Positions 46,774 through 55,484 are shown, counted from the stretch's first letter. The stretch: DNA of 64,000 nt from Geitlerinema sp. PCC 7407 (GCF_000317045.1 NC_019703.1:2716501-2780500); one strand, 5' to 3'. Made by a program: numbers and translations. The notes: generated from the sequence alone by a model not told the origin.

Positions 46774-48687
46774 ATGTGCGGAATCGTCGGCTACATTGGC
46801 ACCCAGGCAGCCAGCGGAATTCTCCTCGAAGGATTGCGGAAACTTGAGTACCGGGGCTACGATTCGGCCGGTATCGCGACGGTCTGGGACGGCGAGCTCC
46901 AGTGCGTGCGGGCCAAGGGCAAGCTCTACAACCTTCAGGAAAAGCTAGAGAGCGTCGCCACCCCCTCCCACATCGGCATTGGTCACACCCGCTGGGCAAC
47001 CCACGGCAAACCCGAGGAACACAATGCCCACCCCCACCTCGACACGGACATGCGCGTCGCCGTGGTCCAAAACGGCATCGTCGAGAACTATCGAGAGCTG
47101 CGAGACGCATTACGCAGCCGCGGCGTGGAGTTTCGCTCGGAAACCGACACGGAAGTCATTCCCCACCTGATCGCCGAGCACCTGCAAGCGCTGTCGCCTG
47201 ACGAAAATCTGCCCGCCGGATCGCGGCTCCTAGAGGCGGTGCGGCGCACCGTCAACCAGCTAGAGGGGGCGTTTGCGATCGCCGTTGTGTCTGCCGACTA
47301 TCCCAACGAGCTGGTGGTTGCGCGCCAGCAGGCTCCCTTGTCCCTGGGCTTTGGCCAAGGGGAGTTTTTCTGCGCGTCAGACACCCCGGCCCTGATTCCC
47401 CACACCCGGGCGGTCCTGACCCTCGACAATGGCGAAATGGCCCGCCTCACCTCCCTGGGGGCAGAAGTGTATACCTTTGGCGGCAAGCGCCTCATGAAGT
47501 CGCCGCGCCTGCTGAACTGGAACCCCGTCTTGGTGGAAAAGCAGGGCTTCAAGCACTTCATGCTCAAGGAAATCTATGAGCAGCCCGGAGTGGTGCGGAC
47601 CTGCCTGGAGTCCTATCTCAACAGTCAGTGGCAGCCAGAAACCGACTCCCCCGAAGACGGGCGATCGCCCCTGACCCTGGGTCTGTCGCCAGACCTCTAT
47701 GAAGACCTCGAGCGCGTGCAGATCGTCGCCTGCGGCACCAGCTGGCACGCCAGCCTGGTCGGCAAGTACCTGATCGAGCAGCTCGCTGGCATCCCGACGA
47801 TGGTCCAGTACGCCTCGGAGTTTCGCTACTCTCCCTCGCCCCTGACGCCCAACACCCTGACCATCGGCGTCACCCAGTCCGGCGAAACCGCCGACACGCT
47901 GGCAGCTCTGGACATGGAGCAGCAGCGCCGCGCCGATCGCCCCCCGGAGTTTCGCGCGCGCCTCTTGGGCATCACCAACCGCCCCGAGAGCTCTCTGGGC
48001 CACCTGGTTCCCCACATCATCGATACCCACGCGGGCATCGAGATCGGCGTGGCCGCCACGAAAACTTTCCTCGGCCAGCTGATGGCTTTCTATGGGCTGG
48101 CCCTGGAGCTGGCCTACCGCCGCAAGACCCTCACGCCGCCTCAAATCGCGGAGATTATTGCTGGTCTGCGCCAGCTGCCAGCTTCTATCGAGCTGATCCT
48201 GGAAACCCAGGAGCGCTATATCGAGGATCTGGCGCACCATTTTGCTGAAACCCAGGACTTCATCTTCTTGGGCCGGGGGGTCAATTTCCCGATCGCTCTG
48301 GAGGGAGCCCTGAAGCTCAAGGAGATCAGCTACATCCACGCGGAGGGTTATCCGGCTGGGGAGATGAAGCATGGCCCGATCGCGCTGCTGGATGCCAAGG
48401 TGCCGGTGGTGGCGATCGCCGTTCCGGGGTCGGTCTACGACAAGGTGCTCTCCAACGCCCAAGAGGCCAAGGCGCGGGACTCCAGGCTGATCGGGGTCAC
48501 GGCCACCAGCGACGCCCACGCTGCCGAGATCTTTGACGACATGCTGCCGATTCCGGAGGTGCCGGAGCTGCTGTCGCCGGTGCTGACGGTGATTCCACTA
48601 CAGCTCTTGGCGTACCACATCGCAGCTCGCCGAGGCCTCGACGTCGATCAGCCCCGCAACCTCGCCAAATCAGTCACAGTCGAGTAG
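46774..48687 (+). CDS. glmS: Glucosamine-6-phosphate synthase (isomerizing)
   Basis: The 637-aa enzyme makes glucosamine-6-phosphate from fructose-6-phosphate and glutamine for cell-wall synthesis. It has the N-terminal glutaminase with nucleophile Cys2 (MCGIVGYIG), the LRKLEYRGYDSAGIA loop, two SIS sugar-isomerase domains (CGTSWHAS; TQSGETADT) and the terminal [11 protein letters not shown]. The 3' 277 bp, from a HIP1 octamer at 48411 to the stop, are duplicated at 52248-52524. In the intact gene eight differences from that copy have A where the copy has C or G, so the 3' end may have been replaced by incoming DNA. Confidence 0.98.
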   Translation: MCGIVGYIGTQAASGILLEGLRKLEYRGYDSAGIATVWDGELQCVRAKGKLYNLQEKLESVATPSHIGIGHTRWATHGKPEEHNAHPHLDTDMRVAVVQNGIVENYRELRDALRSRGVEFRSETDTEVIPHLIAEHLQALSPDENLPAGSRLLEAVRRTVNQLEGAFAIAVVSADYPNELVVARQQAPLSLGFGQGEFFCASDTPALIPHTRAVLTLDNGEMARLTSLGAEVYTFGGKRLMKSPRLLNWNPVLVEKQGFKHFMLKEIYEQPGVVRTCLESYLNSQWQPETDSPEDGRSPLTLGLSPDLYEDLERVQIVACGTSWHASLVGKYLIEQLAGIPTMVQYASEFRYSPSPLTPNTLTIGVTQSGETADTLAALDMEQQRRADRPPEFRARLLGITNRPESSLGHLVPHIIDTHAGIEIGVAATKTFLGQLMAFYGLALELAYRRKTLTPPQIAEIIAGLRQLPASIELILETQERYIEDLAHHFAETQDFIFLGRGVNFPIALEGALKLKEISYIHAEGYPAGEMKHGPIALLDAKVPVVAIAVPGSVYDKVLSNAQEAKARDSRLIGVTATSDAHAAEIFDDMLPIPEVPELLSPVLTVIPLQLLAYHIAARRGLDVDQPRNLAKSVTVE

Positions 48688-49139
48688 GGTTGCAGCCAAT
48701 TTCGGACAGATGACCAATGGGAATAGAGCTTTTTGCTGAGAAGTAAAGTTCTTGGTCGACTGGCACAGAGCATAAATACTTAGTCACAGAGTTCTTGATA
48801 TCCAAGCTTTGTGAGTAGAAACAGTGTTCCTATTTGTTGAGTTACCTTGTATCGACTGTTAGATCTCGGGAACCCTATAGAGCAACCGGAATCCCAACTC
48901 TGCGTTGGAGCCGATGAACACCGTTAGCTCAACAACGCGATCTTAGCGGTGTTTGCGGCTCAACTTAGCTGTTAGACAGCTTTAAGCCATCTATTTGAGC
49001 AGATGTTGCAGACGCCTTTGAAAGCTAGAGCAATCAGACTATCCGTAGCAGATTGGAACATTCTAAGCAACCTACCGACAAAGAGTAGTTATTGTTTTCT
49101 AGAGTTTGGGAAATCTATGGCTATGTAGAAACACAAAAA
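48688..49139. other. Gap after glmS: left edge of the accessory region
   Basis: The first 70 bp resemble the sequence after the glmS copy at 52525-52595, at lower identity. Beyond that it is AT-rich and unrelated. It contains three GTTAG pentamers (about 48861, 48923, 48968) in GTTAGAT, GTTAGCT and GTTAGAC contexts, as in attC right boxes. A hairpin pairs AACACCGTTA with TAGCGGTGTT (48915-48952). These may be degenerate attC remnants; I see no gene. Confidence 0.45.
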
Positions 49140-49481
49140 ATGAAATGTGTCATGGATGACAAATTTACAACTACAGCCTTTGATTTACCAGGATACAAAA
49201 TCGTAAGGAATCTTGGTGTTGCTCGTGGAGTTACTGTTCGATCTCGTAGTTTGGCAGGTAATTTTATAATATCTTTACAACTTTTGTTCGGAGGAAATAT
49301 TACACTCTTTACTCAATTATGTATTCTTACTCGACAAGAAGCATATGAATTAATGATTCAACAGGCAAAGAAACTAGGTGCAAATGCTGTAATTGGTATC
49401 CGCTATGATTCAACAGAGATTTCGGCTGGTGTAGCTGAATGCTTATGTTACGGAACAGCAGTCTTTGTTGAGCCTAAGTAA
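49140..49481 (+). CDS. YbjQ/UPF0145-family protein
   Basis: About 113 aa from the ATG at 49140 (another ATG is at 49152; the frame is open from a TTG at 49092). The segments [18 protein letters not shown] and [17 protein letters not shown], with the final AYGTAV-like CYGTAVFVE, match the YbjQ family of small pentameric proteins of unknown function. AT-rich with no HIP1, unlike neighbouring core genes. It is the first cargo gene of the accessory region; 26 bp separate it from the membrane protein gene. Confidence 0.7.
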   Translation: MKCVMDDKFTTTAFDLPGYKIVRNLGVARGVTVRSRSLAGNFIISLQLLFGGNITLFTQLCILTRQEAYELMIQQAKKLGANAVIGIRYDSTEISAGVAECLCYGTAVFVEPK

Positions 49482-49507
49482 TAATTCAAAGAAGGCAAAA
49501 ACAAAAA

Positions 49508-50491
49508 ATGACGCTCTTTTTCAGGAATATTTTCTTCGTCGTTGGTTTCCCATTAATTTTCACTGGACTAGCACTTTTAACGACTTTTTTTTATTACATT
49601 ATGATAGTTTTCATTCTGAGACCACTTATTAGTACACTATTAGGATGGATATGGGGAGCAATCAGTTTTTGGATAATACCTACTAACTTTTTTAATGTAT
49701 TTCAGTTTACAGGACTAGACTGGATTGACTTTTTAATAGGTTGTTTTATTTATATTTTCATAATATTTTCCTGTATCTGCGGAATACTAATAGCTGCTGG
49801 AATAGAAGATGAGTTCCGCAGAGATTCCGATATCCAACAATTTGTCTTGTCTATACTTTTATTACCTTTTGTACTAATTGGAATAGGATTTTCAAACTTG
49901 TACATATTGAGCAATAAAGCTATATTCTTGATTCTTGTTTTAGGTAGCACAATCATATTTTGTTTCTTGACAACAGTTTTAGACTTTGTTCAAGTCGCAA
50001 CTCTTGGATCCGAAAGTCTTTACACAATTAATATTTTTACAGATCATGCAAGCTATACACTTGGCCATCTTACTGGAAATGTCATTTATACAAAAAGCTT
50101 TTTAAGTTGGATCAAAGAAGATCAAATATATATCAGTAGCTTTTTTGATTATTGGTTATATAGCTTAAATGCATCCATAGGAGGGTACAGAGTATCGGGC
50201 TTTGGTCATTTCGTTGCAAGAGTCTTCAATCTTATCTGTAGCATTCTTTATTTTATTTTAGGCTACTTCACTATCATCTCCACTTTAAATAACTCGTTAG
50301 ATAATTTAGGCGGAATTAAAAGTATTCAAGAAGCAATAGAGATAAACAAGAGTATTTTGAGACTTGAAAGATTTTTAAGCAACGTTATTTCTTCATTGGT
50401 GATTTTTGTGTTATTCCGTCTAATTTTTTGGTGGGTTTCACAAGGTTCATTGGTTAATATATCTGTCACACAGATAATTCTTCTTGGGTAA
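49508..50491 (+). CDS. Polytopic membrane protein of unknown function
   Basis: The 327-aa protein is very hydrophobic and AT-rich at the DNA level. I count about seven likely membrane segments: two near the N-terminus (FVVGFPLIFTGLALLTTFFY and the next), then FLIGCFIYIFIIFSCICG, two around VLSILLLPFVLIGIGFS and IFLILVLGSTIIFCFLTTVL, one near LICSILYFILGYFTII, and one at the C-terminus. No family is recognised. It lies between the YbjQ-like and pentapeptide genes, apparently in one transcript. Confidence 0.6.
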   Translation: MTLFFRNIFFVVGFPLIFTGLALLTTFFYYIMIVFILRPLISTLLGWIWGAISFWIIPTNFFNVFQFTGLDWIDFLIGCFIYIFIIFSCICGILIAAGIEDEFRRDSDIQQFVLSILLLPFVLIGIGFSNLYILSNKAIFLILVLGSTIIFCFLTTVLDFVQVATLGSESLYTINIFTDHASYTLGHLTGNVIYTKSFLSWIKEDQIYISSFFDYWLYSLNASIGGYRVSGFGHFVARVFNLICSILYFILGYFTIISTLNNSLDNLGGIKSIQEAIEINKSILRLERFLSNVISSLVIFVLFRLIFWWVSQGSLVNISVTQIILLG

Positions 50492-50557
50492 TCTCAGTCA
50501 GAATAACAATGCAAATTCCCAGGCTTAAAAACTTTCAATAAATAGTGGATTAAGCAG

Positions 50558-51787
50558 GTGATAAATTCAGTTCAGTTATTTCTTCTGAGAATGGGTATAC
50601 CTATTTGGAATCAGTGGAGAAGCCATTTTATAGGGCAAATCGATTTCAGCAAGGCAGATCTGAGAGATGCTTATCTTAGTAGTGCTGACTTAACAAAGGT
50701 AAAACTCAAAGATGCTAAACTTGATAGAGCTTATCTACCTCATGCAGATCTCAGCCACGCAGATCTCAGTCATGCCAACTTGAGCGGGGCAAACCTTTCT
50801 GGGGCTAACTTAAGTGAAGCAAAGTTGATTGGCTCTGACCTCACCGGAGCAAATTTAACCAGAACCATTTTAAGTAAAACTAATTTTACTGGAGCTGATC
50901 TTTCCAATGTCAATCTCAGTAAAGCTCAATGCTCTGCAACTATCTTTTCCAAAGCAACATTGACTGGATCGTGTCTTCAAGACTGGATTTTAGATACTGA
51001 AACACAATTTTTTGAAGTTATCTGTGACTATTTTTATGGAGTAGAAGGTTGTCAAAAACGTCGGCCTCAATCTTCCTCTTTTGCTCCTGGTGAGTTTTCA
51101 GCATTAATTCATAAAGTGTCAGATACAATTGATTTGATTTTTGTTGATGGTATTGATTGGAAACCCTTTCTTCTTTCTTTTCAAGAATTGAGAGACAAGT
51201 ATGGAGATGCTAATCTCTCTGTACAAGCTATTGAAAAGAAAAAGGATGAAGCTTTCATAATTCGACTAGAGGTTGCAGCAGAAGTAAATAAGACGGAGAT
51301 CGAAAAAACACTAAAGCAGGAGTATAATTACAAACTTAAAGCACAAGAGAAACTGTTGACACTTCAAGATCAGCAATTGGTAGAATATAGACAGCACAAT
51401 ACAGAATTATTAAGGATTATTCGAGTAATGGCTGAGAAAGAAGAATCGAGAAGAAATATTAACACTGGTGGTGGTAATTATATCGAATCTAACTCTGGTG
51501 GTTATGCTGAGGGAAACTATGTTAACTACATTAATATGAACCAAAATTTGACTCATGCAGCTTCCCAGATTCAAGCTTTGATTGATCAGTTACAAAGTCA
51601 AGGAATGGACGTTGACGTGGCAAAGGAGAAGGTTGCGGCAGATATAGCAAATCAAGCTAAAAATAATCCGAGTATGCAAGCCAAGCTTCTTAAGTGGGGA
51701 CAATCCGTAGGAAATGCCACGGTGAGTGACGTTGTACAGGGAGTTGTAAAGCTGGCTATTCGCTCTGCTGGTCTCCCTCTACCATAA
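50558..51787 (+). CDS. Pentapeptide-repeat protein with a Gly/Asn-rich linker
   Basis: The 409-aa protein begins at a GTG with AGCAGG upstream. Residues about 28-145 form a pentapeptide-repeat beta-helix (ADLSHADLSHANLSGANLSG and similar). A helical region with a short coiled coil follows (about 220-300), then NTGGGNYIESNSGGYAEGNY. The last 90 residues are helical (AASQIQALIDQLQSQGMDV ... AKLLKWGQSVGNATVSDVV). Similar Gly/Asn linkers and helical ends occur in cyanobacterial proteins linked to signalling or conflict systems; that link is only a guess here. It is the last gene before an attC-like site. Confidence 0.7.
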   Translation: MINSVQLFLLRMGIPIWNQWRSHFIGQIDFSKADLRDAYLSSADLTKVKLKDAKLDRAYLPHADLSHADLSHANLSGANLSGANLSEAKLIGSDLTGANLTRTILSKTNFTGADLSNVNLSKAQCSATIFSKATLTGSCLQDWILDTETQFFEVICDYFYGVEGCQKRRPQSSSFAPGEFSALIHKVSDTIDLIFVDGIDWKPFLLSFQELRDKYGDANLSVQAIEKKKDEAFIIRLEVAAEVNKTEIEKTLKQEYNYKLKAQEKLLTLQDQQLVEYRQHNTELLRIIRVMAEKEESRRNINTGGGNYIESNSGGYAEGNYVNYINMNQNLTHAASQIQALIDQLQSQGMDVDVAKEKVAADIANQAKNNPSMQAKLLKWGQSVGNATVSDVVQGVVKLAIRSAGLPLP

Positions 51788-51825
51788 TTGGGAAGCAGAT
51801 AAATTCGAATTCTTGAAACTGTGCT

Positions 51826-51914
51826 GTCTAGCAAACCTGCTGAAGCGGACTAGCGGGAACTTCTAGTCATTATTGCAAAGGCTATTTGTAACCGATCAGC
51901 AGGAATATTAAAGC
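51826..51914 (+). repeat. attC-like integron recombination site A
   Basis: An 89-bp imperfect palindrome has R''-like GTCTAGC, L'' AACCTGCTGAAGCGG (51834-51848), L' CCGATCAGCAGGAAT (51892-51906) and a degenerate R' near 51908. L'' and L' pair over TCAGCAGG and CCG with unpaired bases between, the bulged geometry of attC sites. It follows the pentapeptide gene directly. The R boxes are decayed, so it may be inactive. Confidence 0.6.
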
Positions 51915-51917
51915 AGA

Positions 51918-52190
51918 AATTGGAGGTGTAAAAGAAGATAGTCCTTAGCAGTGTGCGATCAATTATGTTTGCTCTGGTACAAATCTCCATAGATGACCGT
52001 CAGAGCTGTTATTTCGGTTGTCTCCTAGAACAAAGTACTGGTGCTACAGAACCATTACAGGTCCATAGTTGGAAGTTAGTTTTTTCTTCACGTTGGGTTC
52101 TGTAATAACCTTGCCGTTGAGGCCTATCTGACCACTACGGAAACATCGGGCTACGATTGTTGACTCACTTTCTTACTGCACAAGAGATCC
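51918..52190 (-). pseudogene. Dead fragment of a signal peptidase I gene, copy A
   Basis: Read leftward, it codes NGKVITEP, then SNYGPVMVL, a TAG stop, HQYFVLGDNRNNSSDGH and LWRFVPEQ. GDNRNNSxD (52005-52025) is the C-terminal box E of type I signal peptidase, and NYGPxTV...QYFVLGD precedes it in intact enzymes. The catalytic Ser/Lys part is absent. The in-frame stop and later shifts make it non-functional. Related fragments occur at 55.6 and 57.1 kb. Confidence 0.8.
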
Positions 52191-52205
52191 AAGTACATAA
52201 AAACA

Positions 52206-52256
52206 GCGATCGCCCAGTAGAAGGTTTTAGGAAGCCTTGATCTACTGGGCGATCGC
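52206..52256. repeat. HIP1-armed 51-bp hairpin, copy A
   Basis: Arms GCGATCGCCCAGTAGA (52206-52221) and TCTACTGGGCGATCGC (52241-52256) are perfect 16-bp complements around a 19-nt loop. The same hairpin recurs at 55884-55934 and 57368-57418. Here the sequence after the right-arm HIP1 switches to glmS instead of the TTTTTGGGATTA seen in the other copies. Confidence 0.9.
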
Positions 52257-52595
52257 CGTTCCGGGGTCGGTCTACGACAAGGTGCTCTCCAATGCCCAAG
52301 AGGCCAAGGCGCGGGACTCCCGGCTGATCGGGGTCACGGCCACCAGCGACGCCCACGCTGCCGAGATCTTTGACGACATGCTGCCGATTCCGGCGGTGCC
52401 GGAGCTGCTGTCGCCGGTGCTGACGGTGATTCCGCTCCAGCTCTTGGCGTACCACATCGCGGCTCGCCGGGGCCTCGACGTCGATCAGCCCCGCAACCTC
52501 GCCAAATCGGTCACGGTCGAGTAGGCTTACTGTCCACTTTTGGGCAGAGAATCAATGGGAATAATGTTCTTTGCTAAACAATAAAGTCCTTTACC
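52248..52595 (+). pseudogene. 3'-terminal copy of glmS
   Basis: From GGCGATCGCC at 52248 to the stop at 52524 it matches the glmS 3' end (48411-48687) with 9 mismatches in 277 bp and no indels; one changes an amino acid (Glu to Ala in IPEVPE). Another 70 bp past the stop align more weakly. The copy has no start and no promoter of its own. Confidence 0.95.
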
Positions 52596-52683
52596 AGTAA
52601 GTTTCTTCAGGGCGGTAGGCGTAATGCTTGAAACGAATTGCATTCCGCACCTGATCCAGCAATTTTTTAGGAGGTGACTGCAT
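52594..52683 (-). pseudogene. Remnant of an integron-type tyrosine integrase (first 30 codons)
   Basis: From ATG at 52683 leftward the frame reads MQSPPKKLLDQVRNAIRF, continues KHYAYRPEETYW and hits a stop. KLLDQVRxAIRxKHYxYRxExTY is the N-terminal signature of IntI-family integrases. After the stop, KDFIV in a shifted frame may be the next piece of the same domain. The catalytic Arg-His-Arg-Tyr part is missing. Homology to the glmS downstream region starts right where this fragment ends. Confidence 0.75.
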
Positions 52684-53042
52684 AGAGACAAGCAGATGTA
52701 CTGTGTACCCAATAGTACATCTGCTCATTTCCGCAAGGAATCTGAAATTATGCGGAAAGATTCTCGCTAATCAGCTCAAACGACGTAATTATGCGGAAAT
52801 AATCGGCATAAGTAGTAATTTGGGATCTTAGGCTGAATCATTCTGCCTAACTATCCCTATTGAGATCTTAGGCAGAAAAATTCCGTCTATTAATAGTTGG
52901 GCTGCTTTAGGTTGTCTGTGAGCACACTACGCCAGCTTTATCTACTCGATTGGGAAACAAGCCAAGGCTAAGGCAGAATTTTTGCAAGTAAGTTACACTC
53001 TAAAACCAGTTCTAGGTTATACCTCATTGTAAATTTGTGTTT
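52684..53042. repeat. attI-like region: array of 10-bp motifs in both orientations
   Basis: Directly upstream of the integrase remnant is a hairpin (arms AGCAGATGTACT and AGTACATCTGCT, about 52691-52725). It is followed by about nine variants of TTA(T/G)GCNGAA at 52728, 52748, 52789, 52803 (as TCGGCATAA), 52828, 52841 (inverted), 52868, 52881 (inverted, degenerate) and 52969. Several form facing pairs with 3-15 bp between them. The place between a leftward integrase and a rightward cassette gene is that of attI. The array is probably a recombinase- or regulator-binding site; which protein binds it is unknown. Confidence 0.6.
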
Positions 53043-55484
53043 ATGGATATTGACTTAGCCAAAGAAAGGTTTGACAGTTTACATGAAGAATTGGTTCAAA
53101 ATAATATTCCTCTTGAGACTGAACAAGATGCACGGCTCCACATCATTGATCGCATCTTGATTGAGGTCTTGGGATGGGAAAGACAAGGAATAAAAACTGA
53201 GCCTCATACGGAATCGGGTTATGTTGACTATTTACTCTCCGTTAGTGGTCGAGCGAGACTTGTTGTAGAAGCTAAGCGAATTTCTAAACTGCTGATTGAT
53301 ACTCGTCAATCCCGTATGTCTTGGTACAAAGTTAGTGGACCAGCGATTCAGTCAGCAAATGAAGGGTTAGAACAGGCAAAACGTTATTGTGCAGATACTG
53401 CTGTTTTCTTTTCAGCCTTAACCACAGGTCTGGAATGGATTGGATTTTGGGCAGTTCGTACAGATGGAGTACCACCTAGAGAAGGAAAAGCAGTAGTATT
53501 TCCAAATCTTGAATCTATTAAACAAAACTTTGCACTATTCTACGATCTCTTTTCCCCAGAAGGGGTGATGGAGAACTTATATCAAGTTCATATTCATGAA
53601 GCAGAAGGGTTACATGTTAATCAAAGTGAAATTTTAGATACAGTTATAGATCCATCTGAAAGGCGTTTGCTTCATAAATCACCTCTATTGAGAGATTTAG
53701 AAGGTGTTTATCGCAGTTTTTTCAGCACCATATCTGGAGAAGATCCAGATATGCTTGCCGAGTGTTTTGTTGAGTCAAAAGAGAGCCGTGCAGCGGACGA
53801 AAGTTTAGAGAAAATAACAAGAAATTTATTAAACAGGATTGATATTGTCAACTCAGAACGAGGAGAAGAGTTGGAAGAGCAAATTCGGAGTGCCATAGAA
53901 ATAGAAAAGGGTGACTTTATTTTAATCATAGGTAACAAAGGCGCAGGAAAATCTACTTTTATTGATCGGTTTTTCCGTCTGATTCTAGATAAGAAACTAT
54001 CTGAGCTATGCTTGATCCTTCGTATCGATTTGGCAGATTCAGATGGTAACGAGTCTACCATCTCTACTTGGCTTATCGATCAATTAAAAAATGAGTTAGA
54101 GGCAAAGTTATTTGATGATAGTTTTCCTACATATAATGATCTCCAAGGAGTTTTCATATCAGAATATAGACGATGGAGTTCTGGGCAATACAAACCACTT
54201 TACGAGAGGGATAAGAATGCGTTTAAGGAGAAGTTTGGTGAACTAATTAATGAATTAATGACGCAAAAGCCCAGAGATTATGTAACAAAGTTGCTTAAAC
54301 ACTCAATTTCCTCAAGAAAATTAATGCCCTGCATCGTATTTGACAATACTGATCATTTCCCTCAATCTTTTCAAGAATCTGTTTTTCAATTCGCACAATC
54401 AATTTATAGAGAGTGTTTTTCATTCATTATCTGTCCAATTACTGATCGTACTGTTTGGCAGCTTTCGAAATCAGGACCATTACAATCATATGATCATCGA
54501 GATTTTTATTTGCCTGTGCCTTCAACTAAAGAAGTTCTAACAAAACGAGTTGAATTCATTAAGGCAAAAATTCAGGAAAACTCTGGAAACAGCGGGGATT
54601 ATTTTACAAAAAGAGGTATTCGCCTTTCAATACCAGATGTTAAGGCATTTGCTCTGTCAGTAGAAGGCATATTTGTTAATGAAGATTATGTAGGACGTAT
54701 GGTTGGATGGCTTGCAAATTTTGATATACGCAGGGGGCTTCAAATTGCCCAAAGAATTGTTATATCGCCAATTGTAGATATTTCTGTTCTAATTAAAGCC
54801 TATACTATCGGCGAAAGTTTTCGACCTGGATATCGAAACATAAAGAAAGCTCTCTTGCTAGGGGAATATAACTATTTTTCTCAACAAGAAAGTAGTTTTA
54901 TTTTGAATCTTTTTGAGATTGATTCTAACTCTATAACTAGTCCATTACTGAGATTGTCAATTTTACGTCTTTTAATGGACGTCTATTCTGATACAGCATC
55001 TGATACAGAAAAAATATACCTTTCTGCGGATGATATTCTCAATTATTTTGAACCTGCAACCGTCAGTCGCACGATTGTTAAAGAACATCTTAAATCTCTT
55101 CTTGATCGTCGCCTTATCGAACCTTATGATCCGACAGATATAAATATTTATGAGTCGCAAAGATTTAAGGTGACTCATTGTGGTCGTATTCATTATGAAT
55201 TCGTTACTGAAGACAAAAGCGGCACATATATGGGCGAAATGGCACTAGTTACTCCTGTTGTTAGCCATGAATATGCCTCAAAGATTAGACAGGTACTAGA
55301 AGAGAATGACAAATTAAGTGATCAAGACTTACAGAAGAATATTAATGAGCAGAAGATTGTCAGATTTTTTGTTGAATACTGTTTAGAGCAGGATAAGCTT
55401 CACATATCACTACCAAAATCAACGGCATACCGAAGTCAAGAGATTTTAAGGGAAGTCCTCTTTAGAAATTGGATTGAGAGTTAA
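53043..55484 (+). CDS. PD-(D/E)xK-like nuclease fused to a P-loop ATPase, candidate defence protein
   Basis: From ATG 53043 (813 aa; a GTG lies 6 bp upstream). The N-terminus resembles type I restriction subunit R nuclease domains: LHIIDRILIEVLGWE, then YVDYLL and LVVEAKR, i.e. D-x(n)-E-x-K (about residues 35-80). A P-loop follows (IIGNKGAGKST near 298), with a Walker B-like CIVFDNTDHF near 430 and a long helical C-terminus. The layout resembles single-protein defence ATPases of the STAND/AAA type, but no named system is matched. It is AT-rich, sits just after the attI-like region and is followed by an attC site at 22 bp, so it is probably an integron cassette gene. Confidence 0.75.
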   Translation: MDIDLAKERFDSLHEELVQNNIPLETEQDARLHIIDRILIEVLGWERQGIKTEPHTESGYVDYLLSVSGRARLVVEAKRISKLLIDTRQSRMSWYKVSGPAIQSANEGLEQAKRYCADTAVFFSALTTGLEWIGFWAVRTDGVPPREGKAVVFPNLESIKQNFALFYDLFSPEGVMENLYQVHIHEAEGLHVNQSEILDTVIDPSERRLLHKSPLLRDLEGVYRSFFSTISGEDPDMLAECFVESKESRAADESLEKITRNLLNRIDIVNSERGEELEEQIRSAIEIEKGDFILIIGNKGAGKSTFIDRFFRLILDKKLSELCLILRIDLADSDGNESTISTWLIDQLKNELEAKLFDDSFPTYNDLQGVFISEYRRWSSGQYKPLYERDKNAFKEKFGELINELMTQKPRDYVTKLLKHSISSRKLMPCIVFDNTDHFPQSFQESVFQFAQSIYRECFSFIICPITDRTVWQLSKSGPLQSYDHRDFYLPVPSTKEVLTKRVEFIKAKIQENSGNSGDYFTKRGIRLSIPDVKAFALSVEGIFVNEDYVGRMVGWLANFDIRRGLQIAQRIVISPIVDISVLIKAYTIGESFRPGYRNIKKALLLGEYNYFSQQESSFILNLFEIDSNSITSPLLRLSILRLLMDVYSDTASDTEKIYLSADDILNYFEPATVSRTIVKEHLKSLLDRRLIEPYDPTDINIYESQRFKVTHCGRIHYEFVTEDKSGTYMGEMALVTPVVSHEYASKIRQVLEENDKLSDQDLQKNINEQKIVRFFVEYCLEQDKLHISLPKSTAYRSQEILREVLFRNWIES

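Noticed and set aside
48688-52247. Tn7-type insertion downstream of glmS
   Set aside because: Tn7 uses the glmS 3' end as target, but no tnsABCDE-like genes or Tn7 end repeats are visible, and Tn7 does not duplicate 277 bp of glmS. HIP1-joined recombination plus attC sites fits better.
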